Numbered from the stretch's first letter, positions 26,201 to 37,447 are shown. The stretch is DNA of 64,000 nucleotides from Agelas oroides (GCA_949130485.1 OX422190.1:371001-435000), one strand, 5' to 3'. The notes: generated from the letters alone by a model not told the origin. A program made the numbers and translations.

Positions 26201-28364
26201 GCAGCACATCATTCCATAAAAACTGCTACACTTTAACACAATAGCATGTGCATGCCACATACAGAAAGATACTCACTCTGATCTGCATGACATCAAGATA
26301 GAGCCAGCACAGCATCAAGTTGAGTGTTTCAGCCTAAAGATGAATACCTGTTTGGTACTTACAGACAGTAGATAGTGGCAATCCCTGGTCACACTTGAAT
26401 TTGAATAACCAGGTGCAGGGAAGCATGGATGGGGCAGTGTATGCATGCATAGTTTTGGCCATCTCTGCTTCTTGAGACATTTCTAAATGTTTCAGTCCTT
26501 TTTTCTGTACTTGTTGTCTACAAAGTGAGCTAAGAGTCTTGTGTAGTCTAGCAGTGTGTCTGTTAATAGTGAGTATGGGTTCTTCTAGTTGAGAAGGATG
26601 CTGAGTGTTTGTACATGGACCTGTGTGCTGAGATAGGCATCAGTTTCATCCTTGAGGTGTTCTTGAGTTATCAATGTCGACCGAGAAAGTCAGAACAAAA
26701 ATGACACTTTTGCTACCACACACTTTTTGTGTCAAGCTTCCCAAGATAATTTTGTTAAATTTTGTGTGTGTCTTGCTGGATGTAAATCAACACTGGGTGC
26801 TTATGTGAGCTTATAATGCATTTACGGTTGTATGTTACTTTTTTTACTTTTTGCACTGTCCCTACTTTGAGAGGGTGTTAGCGCTATGCAGCAGAAACTG
26901 GTCACTGAGGCTCGCCTCCAATATGCCTCTCTGTGGCTAGTTATAGCTTGCTGTAAAATGTACTCAGCAGTTGTTGAACTAATTGACAGTGGTTATAACA
27001 CCACCTTCTTCCATTAACAGAGATGCTACAAGTGAAGAGGCCAACAACAAGAGGTACTTTCAGTAATGGCTACATACTTATAGCCATGTATCAAGCACCT
27101 CGCTGAGGCTTGCCCAGATAGACTGTAGACTCTGTATATCTAAGTTATATACATAATATAGATAACAACATTAGATAGATGTACAATAAATGCATATGTT
27201 GGATGTTATTCATTGAGTAGGCAAAATGAGAGTAGGTGAAATGAAGAGATTGAAGGCATAATTATGATGTAAGCAAAATTGTCACATTTTGAGCCCACAG
27301 AGAAAACTAGTCTTCACAGATTTTGCAAACTGATGAGCAGGCATTTAGTCATCATAAGATCCTGACTTAGAAGACAATGATGACATTCTTTGTATTGTAA
27401 GCAAAGCCCCATGTGACGAGAAATATCACTGAGAACACCAAACTTACCACTGGTAAGCAATGAGACTGATTTCTGAGAATATCAAAACCTCGCGCTGGCA
27501 ACTGATTTCGGAGTGCAAAACAGTCTAAGTGCAATCTGTCATCCATAATGTTAGCTTCATTTCCTGTTAGAAGAATGCTGCACAATATAGTTTTTGGATA
27601 ACACAAAAACTTGGCTGTGTCCATGTGTAAACAGCTGCATTTTGTTGTTTTTACAGTTGCGTTTTGATTTGAGGAACAGAATATTTTCCTGCTATAGCCT
27701 ATCTCCAGTTTACTGCACTCACCCACCCACTCACTCACTCACCCACCCACCCACCCACCCTCCTCTCACTCACTCACTCACTCACTCACTCACTCACTCA
27801 CTCACTCACTCACTCACTCACTCACTCACTCACTCACTCACTCACTCAAATGTGAGTGGGTGTGGATAGTTGTGATGTCATGTTTCAACTCGCCATGTTT
27901 TTCTTCAATTAGGCGAACCTGCAGCTGGCCATAATGGCAGAAAAAAGGCGAAAATAGCCTTGCAAAAATTTGCTAAAATTACATGCAGAGTAAGTAAAGC
28001 TCATGAGTGATGATGCATATGTTGTTCAAATTATACAATCGTGTATGTGTCTCTATATTGCAGCTGTGTTGCTGGGGAGGGTGTAGTACACCACAGGGGT
28101 TTGTAAAGCATATGGTGAAATACCACTCTGACAGTAAGTCTCCACACTAATTATTGCTTGTCAGTGTTCTACTTCCACCACCTTCATCTACTCCCATGTG
28201 CAGTGGATGATTACGACCTTATTGGTCCGCCGCAATACGAAGGTAAAATGTTGTGAAATATTGGATAACACATCTGACTCAGTACAAGTATATCCCCTTA
28301 TTAATGTGCATCATTTTCCTACACATACATATTTTTCTGCACACATGTGACAGAAGAAGACTGA
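20289..28364 (+). CDS. SAP-domain, acidic, zinc-finger, PPxY protein (9 exons)
   Basis: Exons: 20289-20376, 20529-20575, 23955-24752, 25411-25459, 27021-27053, 27913-27989, 28064-28133, 28204-28242, 28354-28364. All introns are GT-AG and every junction keeps frame, giving 403 codons plus TGA. Residues about 5-45 form a SAP domain (LRKLKVVELRQRLVKASL, then VKEDLITRLLTHYE), a known DNA/RNA-binding fold of nuclear proteins. Residues 46-311 are Glu-rich, built from 27-aa and 8-aa repeats. Residues 312-338 are a short heptad region (RLERMEIKLDKII) and a KRPTTR motif. Residues 339-364 hold a basic GRKKAK patch. Residues 366-385 fit C-x4-C-x8-H-x4-H (C366, C371, H380, H385). Residues 396-399 are PPQY, a WW-domain ligand motif. 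Nuclear nucleic-acid binding is inferred; I do not recognise an orthologue. Exon 5-9 boundaries are supported by repeated paralogous copies. Confidence 0.75.
20620..21270. mobile_element. 'ggtgcttatt' repeat inside intron 2
   Basis: Repeated blocks of 'ggtgcttatttt' and 'aggggtgct' near both ends of this interval resemble the terminal repeats of non-autonomous DNA elements. I could not delimit exact termini. It lies in the long second intron of the SAP gene. Confidence 0.35.
21880..22810. repeat. Imperfect inverted repeat in SAP intron 2
   Basis: Roughly 170-200 bp at 21880-22050 (containing gcccttcat, caagcaagcatacaca and gcacgtgcacaatg) recurs as reverse complement at 22610-22810, where the gctt motif is expanded to five units. 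Spacer about 550 bp. Confidence 0.6.
24042..24284 (+). repeat. 81-bp coding tandem repeat (27 aa)
   Basis: Copies start at 24042, 24123 and 24204, each beginning with gttgataaaggagagg and encoding VDKGEEEEDEGEDKAEEE-type sequence. The last copy is partial. It is part of exon 3 of the SAP gene; unit length is a multiple of three. Confidence 0.9.
24310..24620 (+). repeat. 24-bp coding tandem repeat (8 aa)
   Basis: About twelve variant units encode EEVEEVRG-like octads within exon 3. Variation is mainly at the R/T and G/R/E positions, and frame is retained throughout. Confidence 0.85.
24919..24987 (+). CDS. Possible alternative terminal exon of SAP gene
   Basis: A 'cttgtcag' acceptor leads directly, in phase 0, into GCKKEERKTGKPAPLEIAST.. 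and a TAG after 22 codons. Joining exon 3 (donor at 24753) to this exon would give a 333-aa isoform lacking the coiled coil, finger and PPxY. It competes with exon 4 at 25411, which is also phase 0. No transcript evidence. Confidence 0.4.
   Translation, partial: GCKKEERKTGKPAPLEIASTVA
25760..25995. other. Possible small repeat insertion
   Basis: Between SAP exons 4 and 5, the block from 'actgtacttcttcgatcag' to 'caaagaaagaaatatggta' looks inserted relative to the paralogous copies. Its 'ctattcgagggtggcgcctattc' type ends resemble the intron-2 element. Termini are not clear. Confidence 0.25.
26150..27110. repeat. Paralogous segment, direct copy of 5490-6330
   Basis: Matches 5490-6330 in the same orientation. 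Includes a second copy of the minus-strand exon-like block (26446-26584, with a 9-nt insertion that keeps the favoured frame and a downstream deletion removing the donor) and SAP exon 5 (27021-27053). Confidence 0.7.
27718..27848 (+). repeat. CTCA microsatellite
   Basis: About 30 units of ctca/ccac in intron 5 of the SAP gene. The paralogous array is at 7864-7962. Confidence 0.95.
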
Positions 28365-28456
28365 TTGAATGAAGATATTAATATCAATATAATAAACATT
28401 TTCTTTTGAGTCATTGTCAGCTAAATGCAAATGCCTCTGGGGGCCTTTCCTCTTTG

Positions 28457-28526
28457 CTATGTGCATGGGGTGGGTGTGGCACACCGACAGGGTATGTGAA
28501 GCATATGCAAGTCTACCATGCGGATG
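28457..28526 (+). pseudogene. Second finger exon downstream of SAP gene
   Basis: Encodes LCAWGGCGTPTGYVKHMQVY and H-A-D, with all four putative zinc ligands, ending at a perfect donor (atg|gtaagt). The acceptor AG of other copies has been lost (tttgctatg). About 35 nt into the following intron the homology is cut by the LINE at 28560. It is probably a partial tandem gene duplicate. Confidence 0.6.
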
Positions 28527-28559
28527 GTAAGTCTCCATACTAAATATTACTTGTCAGCA

Positions 28560-29430
28560 AAATGGCAAAAAGAGACATACCAGCAAACAAACAGAGAAGC
28601 ACAAACACCTAAACAAGGTGACCTAAGCTTACTTTAAAAGTTCTAATGCTACTACTAGGAACTAGGTCGGCAGGTAGCGAGTTCCACAAACAAGCAGAAT
28701 GAACAAAAAAAAGAATTATAAAAAGAACAAGACTTAGCAAATGGTTGTAATAATTGGTTACTATGAGAGGTTCTAAGATTAGGAGAGTGCCTATAAAAAA
28801 TAAAAAAAACACCAGGGAAGTACAAAAACCATTAAAGGTGACCAGAAGTTTGAAGTAGTGTCGCCTATTTTGAATTGATTATGGAAAGACGCTGAGCTAG
28901 AGTTCCAAGAGCGACTTGCAATTTTCAAGGCAAAGTGTTGCACTGAGTCAAGTAACTGCTGGTCCTTCTTTAGATGTGGGTCCCACACAACAGAGGCATA
29001 GTCAAGGATGGGAAGGACGTGCGCCCTATATAGGTTAGAATAGTGTTGGCATCACAATGGGGTGAGAAAAAACGATAGATGAAGCCAAGCATGCACCTGG
29101 CCTTGGAGCGAACTGCTTCAATGTGGTAGGACCAGGACAAATCGTCAGATATCCAGAGACCGAGATACTTAAAGTGTTTGACACATTCCAGCTGCTTGCC
29201 ATTCAATAAAATTACAAAATTCAACTGATGTAAGCGACTTCTTGAGAGCAGCATACATTTGGACTTCTCAACATTAGCAGTAAGATAGTTGGAGGAAATC
29301 CAATCGCTAATGAGGTTGGAAGACAGCTAGGTCGGAGGGAGAGGACAGGCTTTTAAAAAGCAGAATGTCATCAGCATAGACCAGTAGCGAGGACCCTTCA
29401 GACAGCTGGATACTGAATGTCATTCATGAA
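28560..29430 (-). mobile_element. LINE 3' fragment
   Basis: Minus-strand non-LTR RT remnant: a YADDILLF catalytic block near 29380-29355, then KHFKYLGLWISDDLSWSYHI, and a C-terminal WNSLPADLVPSSS near the 3' end. Frame breaks occur between segments. The 3' end interrupts an intron of a finger-exon copy. Upstream it abuts a Ty3-type gag remnant. Confidence 0.75.
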
Positions 29431-30334
29431 GACCAAGAACAATAGGTGGTACTCCGTCCACTGTAACTGAAGCTTCGATCGGGCTGGCTCGCTGAGAGTT
29501 CACAGGGAATAAGGTGTACGCTTCTTGCTCGCTTGCCGGGCTGCGTGTTTCACTTTCCAGTGCGTGCGTTTGCTGCGGCTGTTTTCCGCAATTACTGCAC
29601 CGACCTGCAGCTGTGCATTGCGTTCTCTTTGAGCGGCACACTCTGGCCAGATGACCTCGCTTCTTACACGAGTAACAAACGGCGTCTTTGAATCGACAGT
29701 CTCGAGGTGCGTGCCTCCCTCCGCACCGATAGCATGGAATTTCCATCGACTTCCCTGTGTCTGCGCGTGCTCGAATTCCTCTCGGCGGTCCTCGTTTGGA
29801 CGTCACAGCATTTACTGCCGTCATCGGGGGCTGTCGCTGCCCTTGGAGGTCTTTGGCGTTCTTGTCTGCGCTTTCTATGGCTTGGGCGAGGTTCTGAGCC
29901 TTCTGTAGCGTTAGCTCGGGCTCCGCCAGCAATCGTCGCTGGGTGCTGCCGCTTGCGATTCCACATACTAGCCCATCGCGCAGCATGTCCTCGAGTGATG
30001 CGCCGAACTCGCAGAACTCGGATAGTTTCTCCCGGTTTTTGTGTACGGCTGTGGAACTGAAACCTCTGCACTATGACTGAGGGCTTCGGGGTATAATGCG
30101 ACTTTACCAGGGCCACTAACTCGTCATACGACTTCTCCGCCGGTTTTTGGGGAGCCGACAAGTTCCGGATCAACTTGTATGTTGCGGGGCCGCTTACAGT
30201 CAGTATAGCACTGCCCGCTTCTTCACTGGGTCATCAATCCCATTTTCGATGAAGTAGAACTCCAGGCGTTCTACGTACGTGGCCCATGTTTCGTGAGACG
30301 GGTCAAATTCCTCGATCTTCCCGTGAGTCGCCAT
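29430..30334 (-). pseudogene. Ty3-type gag remnant
   Basis: From an ATG at 30334 the minus strand reads MATHGKIEEFDPSHETWATY, then the reading frame shifts by an indel near 30205, continuing as SGPATYKLIRNLSAPQKPAE. Two CCHC zinc knuckles follow (CYRCGGRHAPRDC and CYSCKKRGHLARVC), as in Ty3/Gypsy nucleocapsid. The sequence is cut at about 29430, just where a protease domain should begin. No LTR or pol was found. Confidence 0.7.
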
Positions 30335-30390
30335 CGCTTTTCGCCACGTCGCCGAATATGTGGCTTCTCGTTTTCGCCCTCGTTTTCACC

Positions 30391-30458
30391 TAGTCTCGTT
30401 CCCAGACCGCATTTTTCGCGCGCGCCGCTCGGCGAAAAGTTGTCTGGGCACGAGACTA
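30391..30458. mobile_element. Short foldback MITE
   Basis: 17-bp inverted ends (tagtctcgttcccagac / gtctgggcacgagacta, one mismatch) bracket a 34-bp GC-rich centre. Related 'tcgttcccaggcc' ends recur at about 13905, 14168, 36545, 37542, 59863 and 60778. Confidence 0.7.
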
Positions 30459-30589
30459 GTTTTCACCCTCGTCGCCAAATATGTGGTGTATCGCCCACTA
30501 GAGATCACCAGTGCTTTGCACGCAGTTATGCAGACGATAATTTCCAGTGACCATAGACTGAACTATACGGAACAACAACTCTAAAAAAT

Positions 30590-32640
30590 ATTACAACTTC
30601 CAACTATACACAATAGAAGAAAACATACAAAAACAGGATATAACAATTCAACAAATATTTGTGCCGTCGTTTCAGGTCCTCAAAATGCAATGACTGGTGG
30701 TTCAAGTACAAAACCTTAAGAAACGATATCGTCTCCAAACTTTGTACAGCAAAGGCTTCCTTCTTCTCAAACTTAGCTACTGTCCAATCTGATCCTAAAA
30801 AGTTCTGGGCTATTATCAGATCACTTAAACCACACATCACGTCTACGGAAGTGTTCACTGATGGCCTTTCTATCGCGTCCACACCTATGCAGAAGGCAAA
30901 TATGCTCAATACTTTCTTCTCGGGCTGCTTCAATCCAGTTACTGTACCCGCAAACTACTGCACACTGCCAAATCCTTCGAGTCTCCCTGAGCACCTTGAT
31001 TGCACAGTTGATGAAGTCGTTAACTTACTGAAGAAAACCAAAGTCCATTCTGCTTCGGGACCAGATGGAGTATCTGCATGGATGCTTCACACTTTTGCTG
31101 ATGAGCTTGCACCATCTATTGCCTCCCTTTTCAACTTATCCTTGAAGGGTGGAAAACTCCCTGATGAATGGAAAATGGCAAATGTTGTTCCGATCCCAAA
31201 GAACTCGCATATTCAGGATGTACGGTCTTACCGTCCAATTTCCTTACTCTCCATCATCAGTAAGACTCTTGAACGTTTTGTACACCAGATTCTAATGGAG
31301 CATCTATCTGCAAATTCAGTCATCACTAACCACCAGTATGGTTTTCAGTTGGGTCGTTCCACTGTAACACCTCCACTCATTCATGGCACAACCACTTGGA
31401 AAGACGTGTTCAAGTTGGCTGCATTTTTCTTGACCTCTGTAAAGCGTTTGACAGTGTGCCGCACCAGGCGCTGTTAAACAAGCTTTGTGGTTTGAACTTA
31501 CCAACAACCATCTTTAACTGGCTGCGGGACTATCTCTCAAACAGACACCAGCAGGTTGTGTATGATGGTGTTACTTCGCAAGCCCTCCCTGTTAAATCTG
31601 GAGTCCTGCAGGGTTCGATTATGGGCCCTTTACTGTTTCTGCTGTATATAAATGATTTGCCATCATGTCTATCCCCTGAGGACTCTAGTATTGTTCTCTA
31701 TGCCGATGATATACTTTTGTACAGGCCTATAAAAACAGAGTCAGACTGCAAAGCCTTTCAACAGGACATCAACAAAATAGTGAACTGGATCTCTGAAAAC
31801 CATTTTACCATTAACGTAGAGAAGACCAAATGTATGACCATCTCTAGACTAAGATCGACCATCCCCCTTCAAGTGGAAGTAAATGGACATCAAATTGAAG
31901 AAGTTATAGCTTTCAAGTACCTGGGTGTCTGGATTTCATCTGACCTAAGCTGGACTAAGCATATTGAAATTACTTGCTCCAAAGCCAGACGAGTTCTGGG
32001 ATACATGTACAGAACGTTTGCACCGTATTGCGAACCAGATACCATCAATTCATTATACAAATCCAAAGTCCTCCCCATCCTAGATTACGCTTCAGTTGTC
32101 TGGGAGCCACACTTGAAGAAAGACAAACTTTTATTAGAAGCTGTCCAGCTTCAGGCCACCAGGATGGCCAGCAGACAATGGAAAGAAAACGGTGTGCCAT
32201 TAAATCAAAGATTTGAGCTTCCAACATTAGAAAACAGACGTAAATATTTTAAACTATTACTTACTTACAAGTTTTTAAGTGGGTATACTTATTGTCCCAC
32301 AGGCTATTTTGTACAGCACCCTAACCCAAACCCTAGATTGTTTCATTCTAAATATATTGTTCAACCTTTTGCTAAGACTGAAGCTTATTATCATTCCTTT
32401 TTCATTGACTCTGTAAGACTATGGAACTCCTTACCAAATAGCATTGTTAATAGTCCATCAGTTCTGTCGTTTAAAACTGGTATTAGGTTGTATTTGTCCA
32501 TTAATTAATATGCTTCTATTTTTTCTTTTATTTCCATATCCCTTTGTATTAGCAACTTGCTATTGGGATGCTTGTACCTGGTATTTTCTAAATTCCATGG
32601 TGTTCAGTATAAAAATAAATAAATAAATAAAATAAAATAA
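30590..32640 (+). mobile_element. 5'-truncated LINE with RT, one frameshift
   Basis: Non-LTR retrotransposon lacking the endonuclease. The first segment (to about 31385) carries ASGPDGVSAW and SYRPISLLSIISKTLE, the early RT blocks. A one-base-type frame change near 31384 moves into the second segment (to the TAA at 32506-32508), which has FLDLCKAFDSVPH, GVLQGSIMGPLLFLLYINDL and the catalytic YADDILLYRP. It ends in WNSLPNSIV. The 3' end has a taaa-rich tail at about 32610-32642. Chain length after the YADD block and the terminal tail fit the Jockey/CR1 group; exact clade not assigned. Confidence 0.8.
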
Positions 32641-33102
32641 AACAAGTTAAAGGTCAATATCTCACAATATAGCTAGGAAATTCCATGGCAGTCCTAGACA
32701 TTCCATAGCACTGCTGCGTAGTGCTCAAATGTTCCTCCTGGCCTTTTACACCAAAACAAAGCCCCATTAAATGTCTGCTAAATACACCAGTACACACATG
32801 TAGAGCATGCTATATACTAAAATTGCCTCAGGTGAAAATATAGACATGCTTGATGATATTGCACTCTACTCTCCATCTCAGTTGGTTAACTGCAGTGTAA
32901 TCCCGTCACTGGGTAACTACGATCAAAATGGAGTTGATGTTACTTTGAAATGGTCTTGTAACATATGCCTAGTGAAAGCCAGCAAGCAAACCATCTCGTG
33001 ATATGCTTATGCAGACTTTGACAAAGCCAACCGATTAATCAACAGGACTGACTGGTCATTCCTGCATAATGTGTCCAGTATTAATTCAGTATGGGATCTG
33101 TG

Positions 33103-33242
33103 GCATAGGCGTAGGAACCGGGGGGGCACCGGGGGCATGTGCCCCCCCCCAAGTTTTCATAATTGTTATATAAATTGCTCACTACTCTATGCGTAGTTTC
33201 AAACCGTGCCCCCCCAATCAAAAAGTCTTTCCTACGCCACTG
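33103..33242. mobile_element. 140-bp MITE in right-arm LINE
   Basis: Inserted with TGTG on both sides (33099-33102, 33243-33246). The left arm reads through without it. Ends share ggcgtaggaa as an inverted pair, and the interior has G-runs and C-runs (cgggggggcacc, gcccccccccc). No coding. Confidence 0.75.
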
Positions 33243-34713
33243 TGTGGGAACAAAAGTTCATGTCTGTTATGGAAAAATACATCCCCAAAGCCACTATTTC
33301 ACAAGACCGAAACCTTCCTTGGATGAACAGGAGGATTAAAGCTAAAATCAGGAAGGGGAATAGCATCTACAGGAAAGCTAAAACAACTGGCTGTTCTGCG
33401 TTGTGGTCTAAGTACACATTTTTGAGGAATCAAAAAAATCAGGACAATCAAAGAAGAAACACTTGAAGAGAATGTCAAATCTAGGGAGTAAGCAATACAG
33501 GAAAACATATCAAGAAAACATCCATTCAGGTTCCCACCTTGAAGAATGATGCAACTGAAGCCTTATCAAATATTGACAAGGTATCCTTCCAAACAAAAAT
33601 ACCTCGTCAATGCTTCATAGCTGATCCCTCATCACTACCACCTGAGGATATCCTTTTCCACTGAACAGGAAATCTTCAACTTGTTGAATGCCTTCAGGAC
33701 CTGATAGAATTTCTGGGAAAATGCTCAAAGGAACTGCTGTTTCTATTGCTAACAGAACTTTTCAATCTGTCAATCATGAGGGTAGAACTCCTTCAAAATG
33801 GAAACTGTCATCTGTTGTCCCAATCCCAAAGTGATCAGCTAATGCGGACAATCCGCGAATATCTCAGCAAGGTCATGGAGAGACATATTTACAGCATTGT
33901 CCAACTCATTCAGCTTTGATGTTTCCCTTGTCTTTTTCAACTAGCGTAAAGTATTTGACAGTGTCTCCCATGTTCCTCTCATGCATAAGCTTAATGATAC
34001 TGGACTGAACCAACACATTTTGCAGTGGATTGCCTCGTACTTATGCAACAGACAGCAATATGTTGTGGTGGATGGTGCCTCATCTGGTGTTACGTCTGTG
34101 CTATGTCTGTGCTATCCGGTGTTCCACAGGGTTCAGTTCTGGGGTCCTTATCAATCATGTTTCCTCCCTGACAGTCACTGATGGATCCAAGCTGACAATG
34201 TATGCAGATGACATCCTCCTCTACAAACCAATTAGTCACCCAGAAGATTCTTGTGGTCTACAAGCGGATATTGATACAATACAGAATTGTCCAATTACTT
34301 GAATCCACTAAGTATCTCATTTGTTCAAGAAAGAGACACACCCATCTGCCCCAACTGGACTCCTATTAGGCGGTGTAACATTAGAGCAGATTGAAAACTA
34401 TTGCTATCTTGGAGTATTGGTAACATCAAGGCTAACCTGGTCTGACCATATCAAACAAATATGTAATGTACTAAGGCCAGAAAGCTAGTTGGAATTTTGT
34501 ACAGACAGTTTTATAGCTGGGCTGACTACAACACCCTGCTGCTTATCCATTGTACATGCATATGACCTGACACTCACCTCAAATACACTTGCCAACTCTG
34601 GGACCCATTCTTAAACAAGGGCATGCAGTCATTGGAAGCCGTGCAACTTGTAAAGTCTGTCTCAAACAGTGGGACATGGCCTATGATAATATGTTGCAGT
34701 TGCTAACTACAAC

Positions 34714-34881
34714 GTACAATATTGTTAGTGGTCACATGTACTTTCCATCTGGTATGTACAATATTGTTAGTGGTCACATGTACCTTCCATCTGGTATGTA
34801 CAATATTGTTAGTGGTCACATGTACCTTCCATCTGGTATGTACAATATTGTTAGTGGTCACATGTACCTTCCATCTGGTCA
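34714..34881 (+). repeat. 42-bp minisatellite, 4 units
   Basis: Units start gtacaatattgttagtgg at 34714, 34756, 34798 and 34840 with one or no differences. Confidence 0.95.
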
Positions 34882-36289
34882 CAATACAACTTCAATTGCA
34901 CAAGCACATTTAATTTTGCACATGCTAATTACATGTGTCATATATTTGTATCTTCTGTAATTTCCTCATGGAACAATTTACCTGACCCTGTTAAACTATG
35001 TTCTTCCATTAAAAGGTCTACACTTACGTCACCTTTGTCATTTTATAAAATAAAATAAAAATCTCAGAGAGGCACACAGCAAGAGGTATACACAGAAGTA
35101 TAATCCTGAAGAAGCAACCCCTGCAAGGACCAATCTGTTCATCCGTGGGTAAAAGCATGTCAAATTTGTACACTATTTCACCAGTTGGGGGAGAAGACAC
35201 ATTCCTGTGGAATGTGATTGTGGAAGATTTCAAGCTAATTGTCATACTTGAAAGTGACACATGCACAGTATCGTGGGCATGTTCCTGATTGCTCCTGGCT
35301 GTCCTCAGTGTCTTTAAATATTGTAAATGATGCTTAGGGTCTGGCACATTGCTCAACAGCTCTCTCAACTGAGGCAGTGAAAAGTCAGAGTGGTGCACAT
35401 GTGTCATTTTGAGAATGAGACCTACCTTAAGGTGTGTAGCACTTGTCTTTGGCAGCTGGTGTTTACCCTAATGATGGTGTGGCTAGTTGACTGTACATGG
35501 AAGATGAGTTCTACAGTCCTTGGTCCACAAAAAGTAGCACTAAATACAAGGCCATGTCATTGCCTACCCTAATCCTTGCATTGTGCAGCGATTGTTCCTC
35601 CTGCAACAAGTACGTAGGTCCATTAATACTCCGTGTCTGGTACCAGGAATGTTATTCTCCCTAAAATTCAAGAACACCAGGCTCATCATATGCAAGCAAT
35701 GTTGAAAGGACAGAGCCACTACCGCTCCAGATGTTATACCCCTGCATGGTCATTGTATGGATAAGGTTTTATGCAAGACAGCCTGAGAATAAGGCTACAT
35801 AGAGGCCAGCCACCTAACGAGCTACCCTTAACAGTGGGTGACTTACGTAGCAGCACTACACAGACCTGCCTCTTTCAAGAAGACATAGCTCATTTTTCAT
35901 GCATCTTTGCTCTTATATCTGTCCACATTCTCGAGTGCTTTTTGCCAGACAAGATGATAATTAATACACAGTCTACATTAAATATTATCAAGACAGAAAT
36001 ATTATGATACAGTTTGCATAAGATGATCAGCTGTTTGTTTGTGGAAAATGATCACATACATAAACAACACAACAGTCTGATAGATGATACAAGCTTTAAA
36101 CAATCCCTATGACCATATATGGTCAGTCAATAGTGATGAATGGAAGTCTTACTGTCCAAAATATACTGCACCTGTTGAAACATAGCCAGAGAGTACCCCT
36201 GGCACCATGCCTAAGCTGGGGCCCAACAGTAATGGCAGTTGCTTGAGAGGCAGCTGTCTGGGCGCCCTGTTTGACTGGCCAGTAGATGA

Positions 36290-36412
<123 letters not shown>

Positions 36413-36544
36413 GTGTGTGGAGGAAGGTGGAAGAGTGATGGGTTTAAACTGATTAACTCCAAGCTGCTATAATTTCAGTAGCCTCATGGGCCAGACTTTC
36501 ACACAGGGGAAACACCCAAGAATTTCTGGATGTGTTAATTGCCT

Positions 36545-37447
36545 AGCCTCGTTCCCAGGCCGTTCCGGAGAGATGTCCAGGATTGCCCATCAAAGGCTTA
36601 GTAGTGTCTTTGATCTTCTTTTGTTCTTTCTTTGTTCTCTAATCACAACACTAACCCTAACCCCACCTCCTAACAATGCATTGTTGGCAAACCTGGACAT
36701 GTATACGTTCCCGCCTCCAGTTTTTGATCGCTTGCAGTATGCAAAAACGGAGGGGGAAGGCCTGGGAGAAAGAGTCACGTGCCTGACGTCAGGTAGATGT
36801 GAGGGTAGACGTGATTTTTTTTTCCCGATGTTCTGCCCATATTTGTACCAACAATTGAAAATCACTTACCACTGAAAGCAGTTTCGAGGGCACTCGCAAA
36901 AGCACTCGTATCTCGGAGAGCATAATAGGTTTGAAAATCGGACCTTTTGTAAGCTATATTAAATGGCTAGGAGAGCTAGGCAGCGTTGGCTGCGTGCTCA
37001 TAGCGTGTTCTCTACTGATGGTACGTTTGATCCTGCGAGGCCATTTTTTCCAAAATTTTACGCTTCATTTTCCCGTGGAATCTGAGCTTTTTTCTTCTAG
37101 CTCGAGTATGTTATTGAATGTACTCACGCTGCAACGATGGTCTTGTAGCTCCACTTTGCCCCTATTTGTACAACAAACCAAAGATGGCCCATATCTGAAC
37201 CTGAATCTTGCGAGCAAGCGCTACCTCTACCACCATACGAAGCAGCCAGCAGAAATAACAGGACCATGAACTTACAGTAGACAGATCCTCTCAACACGTC
37301 GCGTAAGTATCGTCTCGATTAACCTTGCAAACTGGGAGATGCAGTGTTTGAAAGTTCACTGTGCGATGAGCTCATTACTTATTCATACCAGATTTGATAC
37401 ATCACGCAGTCACACGGTGGAATAAATTTCGAGGTCTGCGTGTAGAG
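36545..37447. mobile_element. Right-arm insertions, including truncated MITE
   Basis: Starts with tagcctcgttcccaggccgt, an end seen in several MITEs here. From about 36880 to 37447 it matches the 4211-4827 element (shared 'cagatttgat', 'ggtggaataaattt', right end gaggtctgcgtgtaga). The corresponding left-arm stretch instead has the last CHD exon and a tandem repeat. Confidence 0.6.

Larger units (their letters stand above)
32865..35060 (+). mobile_element. Degraded LINE, right arm
   Basis: Mirror copy of the left-arm LINE: linker (WEQKFMSVMEKYIPKAT near 33245), RT fragment with TMYADDILLYKPISHPED near 34198-34250, and a taaaa-rich 3' tail at 35040-35060. It starts inside the linker region, so the endonuclease retained in the left arm is missing. 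A 42-bp tandem expansion lies in its 3' part. Confidence 0.8.

Noticed and set aside
29651..30060. Plus-strand ORFs over the gag remnant
   Set aside because: The minus strand carries clear CCHC knuckles and gag-like sequence; the plus ORFs are shadows.
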